Below are positions 28,652 to 37,165 of a DNA stretch of 64,000 bases, piece after piece. Made by a program: the position numbers and the translations under genes. The stretch spans positions 62,001 to 126,000 of the forward strand of contig JAOSJO010000002.1 in assembly GCA_027494055.1 (NCBI GenBank), in the 5' to 3' direction. Source of the stretch: Anaerolineae bacterium (GTDB taxonomy: Bacteria > Chloroflexota > Anaerolineae > Aggregatilineales > JAFGMM01). The notes beneath the pieces were generated by a model. That model was not told the DNA's origin. It did no database searches and saw only the letters and a program-made list of their open reading frames with translations. How positions within the stretch are numbered: position 1 is the stretch's first letter; every line of letters begins with the position of its first letter.

Positions 28652-28684
28652 CGAAAAAAGCGCCGGGCTGCTGCGCCCGGCGCT
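28652..28684 (-). terminator. Rho-independent terminator after the 28732-29007 gene
   Basis: 10-bp stem AGCGCCGGGC / GCCCGGCGCT followed on the minus strand by a CTTTTTT run. Two further dyads (about 28686-28737) lie between it and the gene. Confidence 0.75.
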
Positions 28685-28731
28685 CGCCACACGGCATGAA
28701 TGCCGTGGCCTGACGGGGGATCGGAATCCCG

Positions 28732-29007
28732 TCAGGCGACACGGCGGCTCTTGGATTTCCTGCCTTTGGGCGACTGCGCCTTCTGATCGTCAACGCCGAT
28801 CCAGAAGTGGTTCGGGAGCACGGTTGGCGCGGGGCGGACATCGACGCCGTTGGCCTGCACACTGATGCCCTCCAGCGCCGAGGGATGCACATAGCACACG
28901 GTGGGCGTCACCTCGTACTTCTCTTCGTAATACGCCGCAGCGCGCGCCACCTTCTCTGGCAGCGTGCGGCGCTTATCGTCGTCAAACCACAAAAGCCCAA
29001 CTTTCAT
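28732..29007 (-). CDS. Small hypothetical protein (91 aa)
   Basis: ATG 29007 is chosen because GGAAGG lies 8 nt upstream; 23 more residues are open before it. It begins KVGLLWFDDDK and has a Tyr-rich helix (AAAYYEEKYEVTPTVCYVH), then an Asn/His-Trp segment and a basic Lys/Arg tail. The plan resembles short, widespread proteins of unknown function in filamentous Chloroflexota; no named domain. It has its own T-tailed terminator. Confidence 0.55.
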   Translation of the reverse strand: MKVGLLWFDDDKRRTLPEKVARAAAYYEEKYEVTPTVCYVHPSALEGISVQANGVDVRPAPTVLPNHFWIGVDDQKAQSPKGRKSKSRRVA

Positions 29008-29145
29008 CTGCGGCCTTCCTTTCTCACCTGAAACGAGCACGTCCACGCGATGGGTGAAAGACTCCACCCAGCACACAATGGGCTAAAGAGGCATTGTATG
29101 GATTTTCCGGGGGTCGTTGGTGCACAGGCCGTACACCGCGCCCCA

Positions 29146-30189
29146 TTATACACCTACTGCGCGAACGGCAAAAAATCGGCGCAAGCCCTCCGCAGAGGCC
29201 TGCGCCGCCGCCGCCCGGCGTGCATCGATGTCGCTGCACGCGGCGGCCTGGAAGCGCACCGCGTCCGCCGCCGTCACGGCCAGAAACCCGCCCGGCCCGG
29301 CAAGCGTCTCGGCCCCGGTATCCGGTCGCCCGCTCGCGCGCCGCGCCGCGTCCGCATCCGCGACCCGGCCAACCAGACGCACCGGGAAGCACGCCTGGAG
29401 TTCCTCCGCCAGGCCGTTGGGGTTCGGCTCGCTGCACAGGACGTGAAAGCCCACGCGGCTGCCGTCGCGCGCCAGATGGATCAGGTCGCCCATCGCCAGC
29501 GGCCCGACCGCGCGCACCATCTCCAGGGGGCGGTTCACCGCGACGACAAGGCGCGGCTCCGCGCGCCCCGCCTCGCGCCGCCGGTCGTCCAGCTCGCGCA
29601 GCAGCACGTGAACCAGGTTATCCACCTCGCGCGGCGTGACCGCCGGCGGCGCGATCATGTGCGGCAGCCCGCACACGCCGGCAAGCGCCCGGCCCGGCGG
29701 GTCGATCACCGCCAGCCGCAGGTTATCGGGTGGGGTCGTGAGCGCGAGCGACAACACGATTGAGCGGAGCAAGGTCCCTTTGCCGGACTTCGGCCCGCCG
29801 GTGATGAGCACGTTGCGCACATCATCGGCGGCAAGGTGCACGAGCAGCGGTCGCGCGCCGTCATCCTCGCCCAGCACAGCCGTCATCGACTCTGCGCCGT
29901 CCAGCGCGTCGAGCAGGCGGAACAGGTCCACCGGCGGGTCGATGAGGTCGAACTCCGGGAGGCCTGACGGCAGGGGCAGAGGGTGCGCCGCCGGCAGCGG
30001 CGCGGCGGCGTGGCCGTTGGTCGTGCCGTCAGGCGCGTCCAGGCGCTCCACCGAGACGATCTCGCCCTCGACGACCTCGCCCTCTTCTGCGCGCGCCCGG
30101 CGCGGTCGAATCACGATCCGCCGCCGGGTGTAGACCCGCTCCACCTGAATCGCCAGCACTTCGTAATCCCGGTGTTCCATCCCACGCAT
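29146..30189 (-). CDS. FtsK/SpoIIIE-like protein with degenerate nucleotide motifs
   Basis: 347 aa. Residues ~105-330 follow the FtsK motor domain: a VLITGGPKSGKGT P-loop, LRLAVIDPPG, the GLPHMIAP segment, HLARDGSRVGFHVLCSE (cf. AQKGRAAGIHL) and a final LAGPGGFL. But the P-loop has Gly where Ser/Thr should follow GK, and the Walker B strand reads LVVAVNR with no Asp-Glu, so hydrolysis is doubtful. There are no membrane helices or gamma domain. It starts 15 bases after the lexA stop, so it is probably SOS-controlled with lexA. May bind nucleotide as a sensor; role unknown. Confidence 0.65.
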   Translation of the reverse strand: MRGMEHRDYEVLAIQVERVYTRRRIVIRPRRARAEEGEVVEGEIVSVERLDAPDGTTNGHAAAPLPAAHPLPLPSGLPEFDLIDPPVDLFRLLDALDGAESMTAVLGEDDGARPLLVHLAADDVRNVLITGGPKSGKGTLLRSIVLSLALTTPPDNLRLAVIDPPGRALAGVCGLPHMIAPPAVTPREVDNLVHVLLRELDDRRREAGRAEPRLVVAVNRPLEMVRAVGPLAMGDLIHLARDGSRVGFHVLCSEPNPNGLAEELQACFPVRLVGRVADADAARRASGRPDTGAETLAGPGGFLAVTAADAVRFQAAACSDIDARRAAAAQASAEGLRRFFAVRAVGV

Positions 30190-30204
30190 CGCCGTTTCCA
30201 GACG

Positions 30205-30859
30205 CTAGTACTGGCGGATGACGGCAACGACCTTGCCCTGCACTTCGACGTCGTCAGCCGGCACGACGATGTCCTTGTAGTCTGGATTCGCCGGGATCAG
30301 CCGGACCATCGCGCCGTCGTGGTGGAAGTGCTTCAGCGTGACCTCGTCCTTGCTGCGGAGGCGCACTGCAACGATGTCGCCGTTGTGCGGCGTCTGCGCC
30401 TGCGGGCGCATCACCACGATGTCGCCGTGGCGGATGTGCGCGCCCTCCATCGAGTCTCCGCGCACGCGCAGCCCGTACAGGTCCTTGGCGTCGGGCACGA
30501 TGTCGCGCGTGAGTTCCACGGTCTCCATCGCCTGATCGGTCATCACCGGCTCGCCGGCGACGATGTAACCGAGCATCGGCAACACCACGTGGTTGCTGCG
30601 CGGCGTCGGGGCTTCGACATCGAGGGAGGCGGCGGCCCAGATGGGTGAGGCTCACACTGCGCGACTTGTGCGGCTTGCGCGAGATGCAGCCGAGCGTCTC
30701 CAGCTCTTGCAGGTGGTAATCGACGTGCGACTTGCTGCTCAGGCCCAGCGCGTCGCCCATCTCGCCGTAGGTCGGGGCGTAGCCCTGCTCCTGACCGAAC
30801 TGCCAGATGAAGTACAGGAGGCGTTGCTGCTGTTCGTGCAGCTCATCGAAACTGATCAT
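30205..30859 (-). CDS. lexA: LexA SOS repressor (frame broken once)
   Basis: About 218 aa after repair. The N-terminal winged helix (30859 to about 30650; YAPTYGEMGDALGLSSKSHVDY) binds DNA. The C-terminal S24 domain carries the autocleavage Ala-Gly site in GYIVAGEP, the catalytic Ser in VRGDSM (about residue 136) and the general-base Lys in EVTLKHF (about residue 176). Frames change at about 30630-30650 in a GGCGGCGGCCC stretch within the inter-domain linker. It represses SOS genes until RecA filaments trigger self-cleavage. Two GAAC-N4-GTTC operators overlap its own promoter, so it is autoregulated. A FtsK-like gene follows in the same operon. Confidence 0.93.
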
Positions 30860-30882
30860 AGCACTGCTCCCCAGAATTCCTA

Positions 30883-30929
30883 GAACGCGCGTTCTATATA
30901 ATTGTATCGAACAATCGTTCTAGAGTCAA
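30883..30929 (-). promoter_or_regulatory. lexA promoter with two LexA (Cheo-type) operators
   Basis: On the minus strand TTGACT (30929-30924), 17-bp spacer, TACAAT (30906-30901). Operator 1 GAACGATTGTTC (30920-30909) fills the spacer; operator 2 GAACGCGCGTTC (30894-30883) lies just past the -10. Both match GAAC-N4-GTTC exactly. Confidence 0.9.
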
Positions 30930-30986
30930 GTCGCGCGCGAGGGTTGTGAACACTCAAGAGTCGTATCAATTCACGTTATCCACTTG

Positions 30987-31096
30987 CATCACGCTATAGT
31001 GTGCTTTTTGCAGCCCGACGACTGAAGTCGTCGGTTAATCGCTGAAGATGGCAGGCAAGAAATCGAATTAGCCCGCGACTTCAGTCGCGGGAACCA
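30987..31096. repeat. Dispersed twin-hairpin repeat, copy 2 (intact)
   Basis: Begins ATCACGCTAT, then hairpin A (31015-31034, 9-bp stem CCGACGACT) and hairpin B (31072-31091, CCCGCGACTT/CAGTCGCGGG), then GAACCA. Reference copy for the interrupted one at 36698. The 327-base gap 30905-31231 otherwise holds the promoter of the next gene. Confidence 0.8.
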
Positions 31097-31181
31097 GAAG
31101 TGAGTAGTTGCCAAGAGTCGGAGAAAGCCGGCGGCCTTCCCCTTCTGGCGGCAAATCCCGGTAGATTCCGGCTTTGTGGTG

Positions 31182-31187
31182 TATAAT
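31182..31187 (+). promoter_or_regulatory. -10 box for peptide-binding protein 1
   Basis: TATAAT 45 bases before the ATG. An AAAGCCGG / CCGGCTTT inverted repeat with about 33 bases between its arms covers the -35 area (about 31124-31175). Confidence 0.5.
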
Positions 31188-31231
31188 CCGCCGCCATATA
31201 TCTCTGTTACCCCGCTAGAGGAGGAGAATCA

Positions 31232-32908
31232 ATGCGCCAAATGCCTGTACGTGTCAGCCGCCTGTGGGTGGTGCTGCTTTCGGTGACGCTGGTATGCACA
31301 GCGCTCATCGCCCCGTCTGTTGCGTGGGCGCAGACGGATGAAGCGTTCACGTGCCCGAACACCGGCGGCACGCTCGTCATCGCCACGCCGGGCGACCCGG
31401 TCAGCCTGAACGGCGTCTACGCCAACGACGGCCTGTCGGTGGCGGTGCTTTCCTACATCTACAACCCGCTCGTGCTCGGCGGACGGACCTGGGTCGGCCT
31501 GAACGGCGAGGTGCACGGCGGCCTGGCGGAAAGCTGGGATATCAGCGAGGACGGCCTTACCTACACGTTCAACCTCCGCGAGGGCGTGATGTGGCATGAC
31601 GGCGAGCCGCTCACCGCTGATGACGTGATCTTCACGTTCCAGACCATCCAGGACCCGGAGGGCGAGAGCGTGCAGTTCAGGGGTGGGTTCCTGCAGAATG
31701 GCGAGCCGATCCCGTTTGAAGCGCCCGATGACCACACCGTGGTCGCCACGTTGAGCCAGCCAAGTGCGACCTTCCTCACGGACATCACCGTGCCGATTGT
31801 GCCGCGTCACGTGCTGGAGGGGCAGGACCTGCGCGAAGGCCCCTTCAACCGGGAGCCGGTGGGGACCGGGCCGTTCAAGCTCGTGGAGTGGCGCACCGGC
31901 GAGAGCCTGACGCTCGAAGCGTTCGATGACTACTTCTGGGGCCGGCCGTGCCTGGACCGCGTCATCTTCCGCATCATCCCCGACGAGCAGGCGCGCGTTA
32001 ACGCGCTGCTGACCGGCGAGGTGGACCTGCTCTCGCCCGTGCCCGGCGCATCGGTGGAGCGCGTGCAGCAGGACGACAACTTCAACCTCTACACCGCCGA
32101 GGAAGACTCGCTGTTCTTCATCGCCTTCAACCCTCTGAACCCGCCGCTCGATAACGTGCTGGTGCGGCAGGCGCTGTTTGTCGCGCTGGATCGCCAGGCG
32201 ATTGTGGACACGGTGCTGCAGGGGTTTGGCATCGTGAACAACTCGCATTTCAGCGCGCCCGTGCCCTTCTATGAGCAGGACAAGCTCGGCGGCTACGACT
32301 ACGATCCGGAGCGCGCTGCGGCGATGCTCGACGAGGCCGGCGTGACCGATGCTGACGGCGACGGGTGGCGGGACTTCGATGGCGCGACGTGGGAGCCGCA
32401 ATTCGTGTCGTTCAACCTGGGCACGGCGTCCCGGTATGGTGAGGTCGCGCAGGTCGCGCTCGCCTATTGGGAAGACGTCGGCGTGAAGGTCAACCTCGAA
32501 CTGAAGGACTTCGGCGTGCTGGTCGAAGAAATCTACGCCGAGAACAAGTGGGAGAAACCCTTCGACTTCCACAATTCCGGCGTCGCCAACGAGTTCGGCG
32601 TTCAGCCCGGCGCTTACTGGGTGTTCTACACAACCACAGAGGCGGTCGGCCCGAACTTCATGAACTACAACAACCCGGATGTGAACGCCCTCTTTGAGGA
32701 AGCCGCCGCCATCGTCGATTACGACGCGCGCATGGCGATGTACGAAGAGATCGAGCAGGTCCTCTGGGAAGACCTACCGAGCATCCCGCTCTACCGGCGG
32801 ACGGTGCCGGTGGCGCTTTCGGCGCGCTACAACCCGGATGATGCCGTGGTCGACGTCTCGACCGGCACGAACTTCAAGTATCCCGAACGCCTGTACATGA
32901 ATCCGTAG
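31232..32908 (+). CDS. Family-5 extracellular solute-binding protein (oligopeptide/dipeptide type), copy 1
   Basis: 558 aa. N-terminal signal peptide (hydrophobic stretch to about residue 35, cleavage after SVAWA). The mature part has the SBP_bac_5 order: TLVIATPGDPVSLN, AESWDISEDGLTYTFNLREGVMWHDGEPLTADDV-type core motif (near residue 110-140), and VGTGPFKLVEW. These proteins capture peptides, nickel or sugars outside the cell and deliver them to Dpp/Opp permeases. ATG follows GAGGAGGAG. A near-paralogue follows at 33028. Presence beside HypD and a Xaa-Pro peptidase suggests proline-rich peptides (inference). Confidence 0.9.
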   Translation: MRQMPVRVSRLWVVLLSVTLVCTALIAPSVAWAQTDEAFTCPNTGGTLVIATPGDPVSLNGVYANDGLSVAVLSYIYNPLVLGGRTWVGLNGEVHGGLAESWDISEDGLTYTFNLREGVMWHDGEPLTADDVIFTFQTIQDPEGESVQFRGGFLQNGEPIPFEAPDDHTVVATLSQPSATFLTDITVPIVPRHVLEGQDLREGPFNREPVGTGPFKLVEWRTGESLTLEAFDDYFWGRPCLDRVIFRIIPDEQARVNALLTGEVDLLSPVPGASVERVQQDDNFNLYTAEEDSLFFIAFNPLNPPLDNVLVRQALFVALDRQAIVDTVLQGFGIVNNSHFSAPVPFYEQDKLGGYDYDPERAAAMLDEAGVTDADGDGWRDFDGATWEPQFVSFNLGTASRYGEVAQVALAYWEDVGVKVNLELKDFGVLVEEIYAENKWEKPFDFHNSGVANEFGVQPGAYWVFYTTTEAVGPNFMNYNNPDVNALFEEAAAIVDYDARMAMYEEIEQVLWEDLPSIPLYRRTVPVALSARYNPDDAVVDVSTGTNFKYPERLYMNP

Positions 32909-32924
32909 CGGCGTCGCCACACTC

Positions 32925-32963
32925 GCAGGGGCGCGGCGTGTCCGTTTGCGCCCGCGCCCCTGC
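32925..32963 (+). terminator. Hairpin between the two peptide-binding protein genes
   Basis: GC-rich 12-bp stem (GCAGGGGCGCGG / CCGCGCCCCTGC), 17 bases past the stop of copy 1. The arms run 32925-32936 and 32952-32963. Confidence 0.6.
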
Positions 32964-32983
32964 TGAAAATCCAGACAACTCAG

Positions 32984-32989
32984 TATAAT
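32984..32989 (+). promoter_or_regulatory. -10 box for peptide-binding protein 2
   Basis: TATAAT 39 bases before the ATG at 33028; no strong -35. Confidence 0.45.
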
Positions 32990-33027
32990 TGCCTTACCCT
33001 TTCTTTGATGCAGGAGGAGGCAGAACC

Positions 33028-34673
33028 ATGAAGTCCGCACGATTCAGTTCCGTACTGCTGGTCGTCGCGCTGATTGCGTCGGCGCTGGTCGCGCCGGCGG
33101 TCGCCAGCGCGCAGACCGACACCGTTCACGTGCCCGAACACCGGCGGCACGCTCATCACGGCGATTGGGGCCGACCCGGTCAGCCTGAACGGCATCTACG
33201 CCAACGACGGCGCGTCGGTCGCCGTGCTGTCCTACGTGTTCAACCCCCTGACGCTGGGCGGCGAGAACTGGGGCACACAGATCACCGGCGACCTGGCGGA
33301 AAGCTGGGAGGTCAGCGAAGACGGCCTTACCTGGACGTTCACGCTGCACGAGGGGGTTATGTGGCACGACGGCGAGCCGCTCACCGCCGACGACGTGGTC
33401 TACACGTTCGAGACCATCCAGACCTCTGAGGAAGACATCGCCCCGTTTCGCCCGCGCTTCCTTCAGAATGGGGAGCCGATCCCATTTGAAGCGCCCGACG
33501 ACTACACCGTCGTCGCGCACCTGACGGAGCCGAACGCATCGTTCTTCACCGACATCAGCGTGCCCATTGTGCCGCGCCACGTCCTGGAGGGGCAGAACCT
33601 GCGCGAAGGCCCCTTCAACCGGGAGCCGGTCGGGACAGGCCCGTTCAAGGTGGTCGAGTGGCGGACGGGCGAGAGCATCACGCTGGAGGCGTTCGACGGG
33701 TACTTCCGAGGCCGGCCGTGCCTGGATCGCATCATTTTCCGCATCATCCCTGACCTCGACGCACAGGTGAACGCGCTCCAGACGGGGGAGATCGACTTCC
33801 TGCCCAACGTGCCCGGCGCGGCGGTGCAGCGGTTCCAGGACAACCCGGAGTTCTTGCTCACGGTGGCCGAGTCCGACTCGCTTTTCCAGATGTTCTTCAA
33901 CCTGCAGCGCGAGCAGTTCCAGGACGCGCGCATCCGGCAGGCGCTGATGATCGCCATTGACCGGCAGGCGCTCATCGACACCGTGCGCCAGGGCTACGGC
34001 GTGGTGCACAACTCCCACTTCGATCACTCGGTCCCCTTCTACCAGCAGGACAAGCTGGGCGGCTACGACTACGACCCGGAACGCGCCGGCCAGATTCTTG
34101 ACGAGGTTGGCATCACCGACAGCGACGGCGATGGCATCCGCGACATGGACGGGGAACCCTGGGTCATCAACCTGCTGACGTTCACGCAGGGGTTCCGCGA
34201 CTACTTCGCCTACGCGCAGGTCGTCCAGGCCTACTGGCAGGATATCGGCATCCAGGTCAACCTGGAGACGCGGGATCTGGCGACGATGGTCGAGCAGATT
34301 TACCAGGAGCGCGTGTGGGACAAGCCCTTCGACGTGGTGACATCCGGATGGTCGCAGATTGGGCCTGAGCCAAACAGCTACGCCAACTTCTACATGACCA
34401 CCGACGCGCTCGGCCCCCAACATCCCCAACTACCTGAACCCCGAAGTGAACGCGCTGTTCGAGCAGGGGCGCGTCACCAGCGACTTCGACGCGCGCATGG
34501 CGATTTACGAGCAGATCGAGGCGATCCTCTGGGAAGAACTGCCGACGCTCCCGCTCTATCGCCAGACCGAGCCGGTTGTCGTCAGCAGCCGCTTCAACAT
34601 CGACGACGCGATTCTGGACAACGCCATTGGCACGAACTTCCGCAATCCAGAGCGCGTCTATCAGGTCGAGTAG
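33028..34673 (+). CDS. Family-5 extracellular solute-binding protein, copy 2 (frame broken twice)
   Basis: About 548 aa after repair; paralogue of 31232-32908 with matching blocks throughout (FTCPNTGGTL, EGPFNREPVGTGPFK, QQDKLGGYDYDPERA). ATG 33028 follows AGGAGGAGG; signal peptide to about residue 28. Frames change at about 33113-33125, and at about 34412-34420 in a GGCCCCC run, after which the sequence ends RNPERVYQVE. It is followed by DppB/DppC-like permeases with no terminator, so it is the likely dedicated receptor of that transporter. Confidence 0.85.
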
Positions 34674-34775
34674 ACCTTAGCCGCCGGGGTGGGGGCGCAG
34701 CTTCGGCGCAGGCCGGCGGCTGCGCTCCCGCCCGCAAGTTGGATCCGCGCCGCACCTGGGACTCATTCATCGCTC

Positions 34776-35746
34776 ATGGGCCGTTACCTTGTCCGCCGCA
34801 TCATACAGATGGCGCCCCTGCTGGTCGCCATCTCGATCCTGTCGTTCCTCATCGTGAACGCCGCGCCTGGCGACCCGATCAACGTCTACATCGACCCCAA
34901 CAAGCCGCCCCCAGCGCGGAGGACCTCGCGCGGCTGCGCGCCCGCCTTGGCCTCGACCAGCCGCTCCCGGTGCAGTATGTCCAGTGGCTGATCAACGCGC
35001 TGCAGGGCGACCTGGGCTTCTCGTTCTCCGCGCGCCGGCCCGTGCTTGCCGAGATCGGCGACCGGCTGCCCAACACGCTGCTGCTCGGCCTGACCTCGCT
35101 CGTGATGGCGCTGATCGTCGCCGTTCCGGTCGGGGTGCTGTCGGCGGTGCGCCGCTACAGCGTGCTCGATTATGTCATTACCACGCTGTCGTTCGTGGGC
35201 ATCAGCATGCCGGGCTTCTTCGTCGCGCTGCTGTTGATGCAGGTCTTTGCGGTGCAGTGGCGCTTGCTGCCGACGACGGGGATGCGCGACGTGCGCGAGT
35301 CCTACCAGGGCTTGCAGGCCGCGCTCGACGTGGGCCGGCACCTCATCCTGCCGGCGACCGCCCTAGCGACCGCCTCGCTGGCGCGGTGGGTGCGCTATCA
35401 GCGCTCCAGCGTGCTGGACGTGCTCTCGCAAGACTACATCCGCACCGCCCGCGCGAAGGGCGCACGCGAGAGCCGCGTGCTGCGCGTGCACGCGCTCCGC
35501 AACGCCCTGATCCCCATGGTCACGCTCGTGGGGCTGTCCATCCCGCAGTTGGTGTCGGGCGCGTTCATCATCGAGTATGTCTTCGGCTGGCCGGGTATGG
35601 GGCTGCTCGGCGTGAACGCCGCGCTGAAGCGCGACTTCCCGGTCATCATGGGCGTGACGATGCTCTCGGCGCTCTTCATCGTGATGGGCAACTTCCTGGC
35701 CGACGTCGCTTACCACTGGGTAGACCCCCGGATTCGCTATGAATGA
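34776..35746 (+). CDS. DppB-like peptide ABC transporter permease (frame broken once)
   Basis: About 324 aa after repair. Begins MGRYLVRRIIQMAPLL with an N-terminal helix, then IVNAAPGDP as in DppB/OppB. Six membrane helices and the cytoplasmic EAA-type loop QDYIRTARAKGARE (ATPase contact) are present, and the end WVDPRIRYE is typical. A missing C in GCCGCCCCC at about 34905-34915 breaks the frame. The last 8 bases overlap the DppC-like gene. No ATPase (DppD/F) gene is nearby, so it must borrow one. Confidence 0.88.
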
Positions 35747-36638
35747 GGCAACCGTCCACATCAGGCGCGGCCACTCCGAGAGCCTGTGGCGGCTGACCTG
35801 GCGTCAGTTCCGCCGGCACCGGCTGGCCCTGTTCAGCCTGGGGCTGCTGATCGTCCTGAGCGTGGTCGCGCTGTTCGCCGAGCAGCTTGCGCCCTACGAC
35901 CCCAACGATATCGACCCGCGTAACCCGAACGTGATACGCGGCTATCCCCAGCCGCCCGACGCCACGCACCTGCTGGGCACCGACGATTTCAACCGCGACC
36001 TGCTCTCGCGCGCGCTGTACGGGATGCGGCTGTCCATGCTCGTCGGCGTCTTCGCCATGCTCATCGGCGTGAGCGTGGGCGTGGTCGTGGGCACAGTGGC
36101 CGGCTATGCCGGGGGCGCGCTGGATAACGCCCTCATGCGGACGGTGGACATCTTCCTCTCCGTGCCCAGCTTCATGTTGTTCCTGGCCCTCAACGCGCTG
36201 CTGCAACCCGGCATCTGGGCGATTGTGCTGATCCTGGGGATGTTTAGCTGGATGGAGGTGTCGCGGTTGGTGCGCGCCGAGTTCCTGGCGCTCAAGGAGC
36301 GGGACTTCGTGCTCGCGGCGCACGCGATTGGCGTGACGCCCAGGCAGATGGTCATGCGCCACCTGCTCCCCAACGCGATGGCGCCCATCATCGTCGCGGC
36401 GACGCTGGCGATCCCGGCGGCGATCCTCTCCGAGTCGGCGTTGAGCTTCATCGGGTTGGGCGTGCCGCCGCCCGACGCCAGCCTGGGGAGCATGTTGCAG
36501 GACGCCAAGGCGTGGCTGATCGACGCCTGGTGGATGTGGATCATCCCCGGCGCGCTCATCAGCGTGATCGTGCTGGCGTTCAACTTCGTCGGCGATGGGC
36601 TGCGCGACGCGCTTGACCCGACGCTGCACCGCCGCTAG
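35739..36638 (+). CDS. DppC-like peptide ABC transporter permease
   Basis: 299 aa, intact. N-terminal cytoplasmic stretch (LTWRQFRRHRLAL), first helix, then HLLGTDDFNRDLLSR, the standard DppC motif, and the EAA loop KERDFVLAAHAIGV. FIGLGVPPP near the C-terminus is also typical. Forms a heterodimeric channel with the DppB-like gene it overlaps by 8 bases. Confidence 0.93.
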   Translation: MNEATVHIRRGHSESLWRLTWRQFRRHRLALFSLGLLIVLSVVALFAEQLAPYDPNDIDPRNPNVIRGYPQPPDATHLLGTDDFNRDLLSRALYGMRLSMLVGVFAMLIGVSVGVVVGTVAGYAGGALDNALMRTVDIFLSVPSFMLFLALNALLQPGIWAIVLILGMFSWMEVSRLVRAEFLALKERDFVLAAHAIGVTPRQMVMRHLLPNAMAPIIVAATLAIPAAILSESALSFIGLGVPPPDASLGSMLQDAKAWLIDAWWMWIIPGALISVIVLAFNFVGDGLRDALDPTLHRR

Positions 36639-36697
36639 GGCGTCGCCAGGAGCGCGCCGACCGGATAGCCCGGGATCCATCCGCGTTGTCCGCCCGT

Positions 36698-37006
36698 ATC
36701 ACGCTATTATGTGTTTTTCGCACCCGCCAACAAAAGACGTCGGTAATCGCAGAAAGTGGCGGGCAAGGATAGAATTAGCCCGCGACTTATGGATTTTGAT
36801 TTATTGCACCGGCAATGCTCTTGACCGCCCGGTAGAGGCACAGCACGCTGTGCCCCTATCCACCGCCATATCTGGCGGTAGGGGCGAACCGGCGGTTCGC
36901 CCCTACGACCGTACAGCGCAAGGTCTGTAATCGGCGCATAGCCATGCCGTGACCCTACGAAGTGATTGCCGAGATTATCATCAAAATGCATCAGTCGCGG
37001 GAACCA
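36698..37006. repeat. Dispersed twin-hairpin repeat, copy 3 (split by an insertion)
   Basis: Starts ATCACGCTAT and matches copy 2 through hairpin B, whose left arm CCCGCGACTT ends at 36788 and whose right arm CAGTCGCGGG resumes at 36992, followed by GAACCA. Hairpin A is degenerate here. The rest of the gap 36639-37165 holds no gene I can see. Confidence 0.8.
36789..36991. mobile_element. 203-bp MITE-like element inserted at the hairpin apex
   Basis: Ends are inverted repeats: ATGGATTTTGAT at 36789-36800 against ATGCATTTTGAT read from the other end (36991-36980), 11 of 12 matching, with partial match beyond. Removing 36789-36991 restores exactly the uninterrupted hairpin CCCGCGACTT/CAGTCGCGGG seen in the other two copies. 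No target duplication if the ends are drawn this way. It carries no ORF but has a perfect 12-bp-arm palindrome (TAGGGGCGAACC / GGTTCGCCCCTA, about 36879-36905) and a second dyad before it. It is probably mobilised in trans. Confidence 0.7.
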
Positions 37007-37165
37007 AAGGTGAAATGCGCTACTCCCGGCGAAACCCCTGCGCCGGGTTTTCATATTGCCCGACATTCGTTAAGATATTCACCGACACACGCGGCAGGCG
37101 CATGATCGCGCCGCCGTTCCCCCTGAAGGGGCTTGGGTTTGGCGCAAACGCAGGAGGTTGTGACC

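Noticed and set aside
27865..28892. Longer form of the UPF0173 hydrolase starting at 28892
   Set aside because: The extra 115 residues are non-homologous; ATG 28547 has a perfect AGGAGG.
30205..30859. lexA as a true pseudogene
   Set aside because: Both halves keep every functional residue, and the operators are perfect; a single linker indel in a GC-rich stretch fits sequencing error.
33074..35746. 890-aa open frame joining peptide-binding protein 2 and DppB permease
   Set aside because: Each half is a standard separate family. Frame breaks near 34415 and 34910 skip the true stop and start.
36789..36991. tRNA or structured small RNA in the inserted element
   Set aside because: GGTTCGCCCC resembles a T-arm, but no acceptor or anticodon arm can be folded around it; it is one half of a simple 12-bp-arm palindrome.
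11049..37006. CRISPR repeats
   Set aside because: The hairpins occur singly in separate intergenic regions without regular spacers or cas genes.
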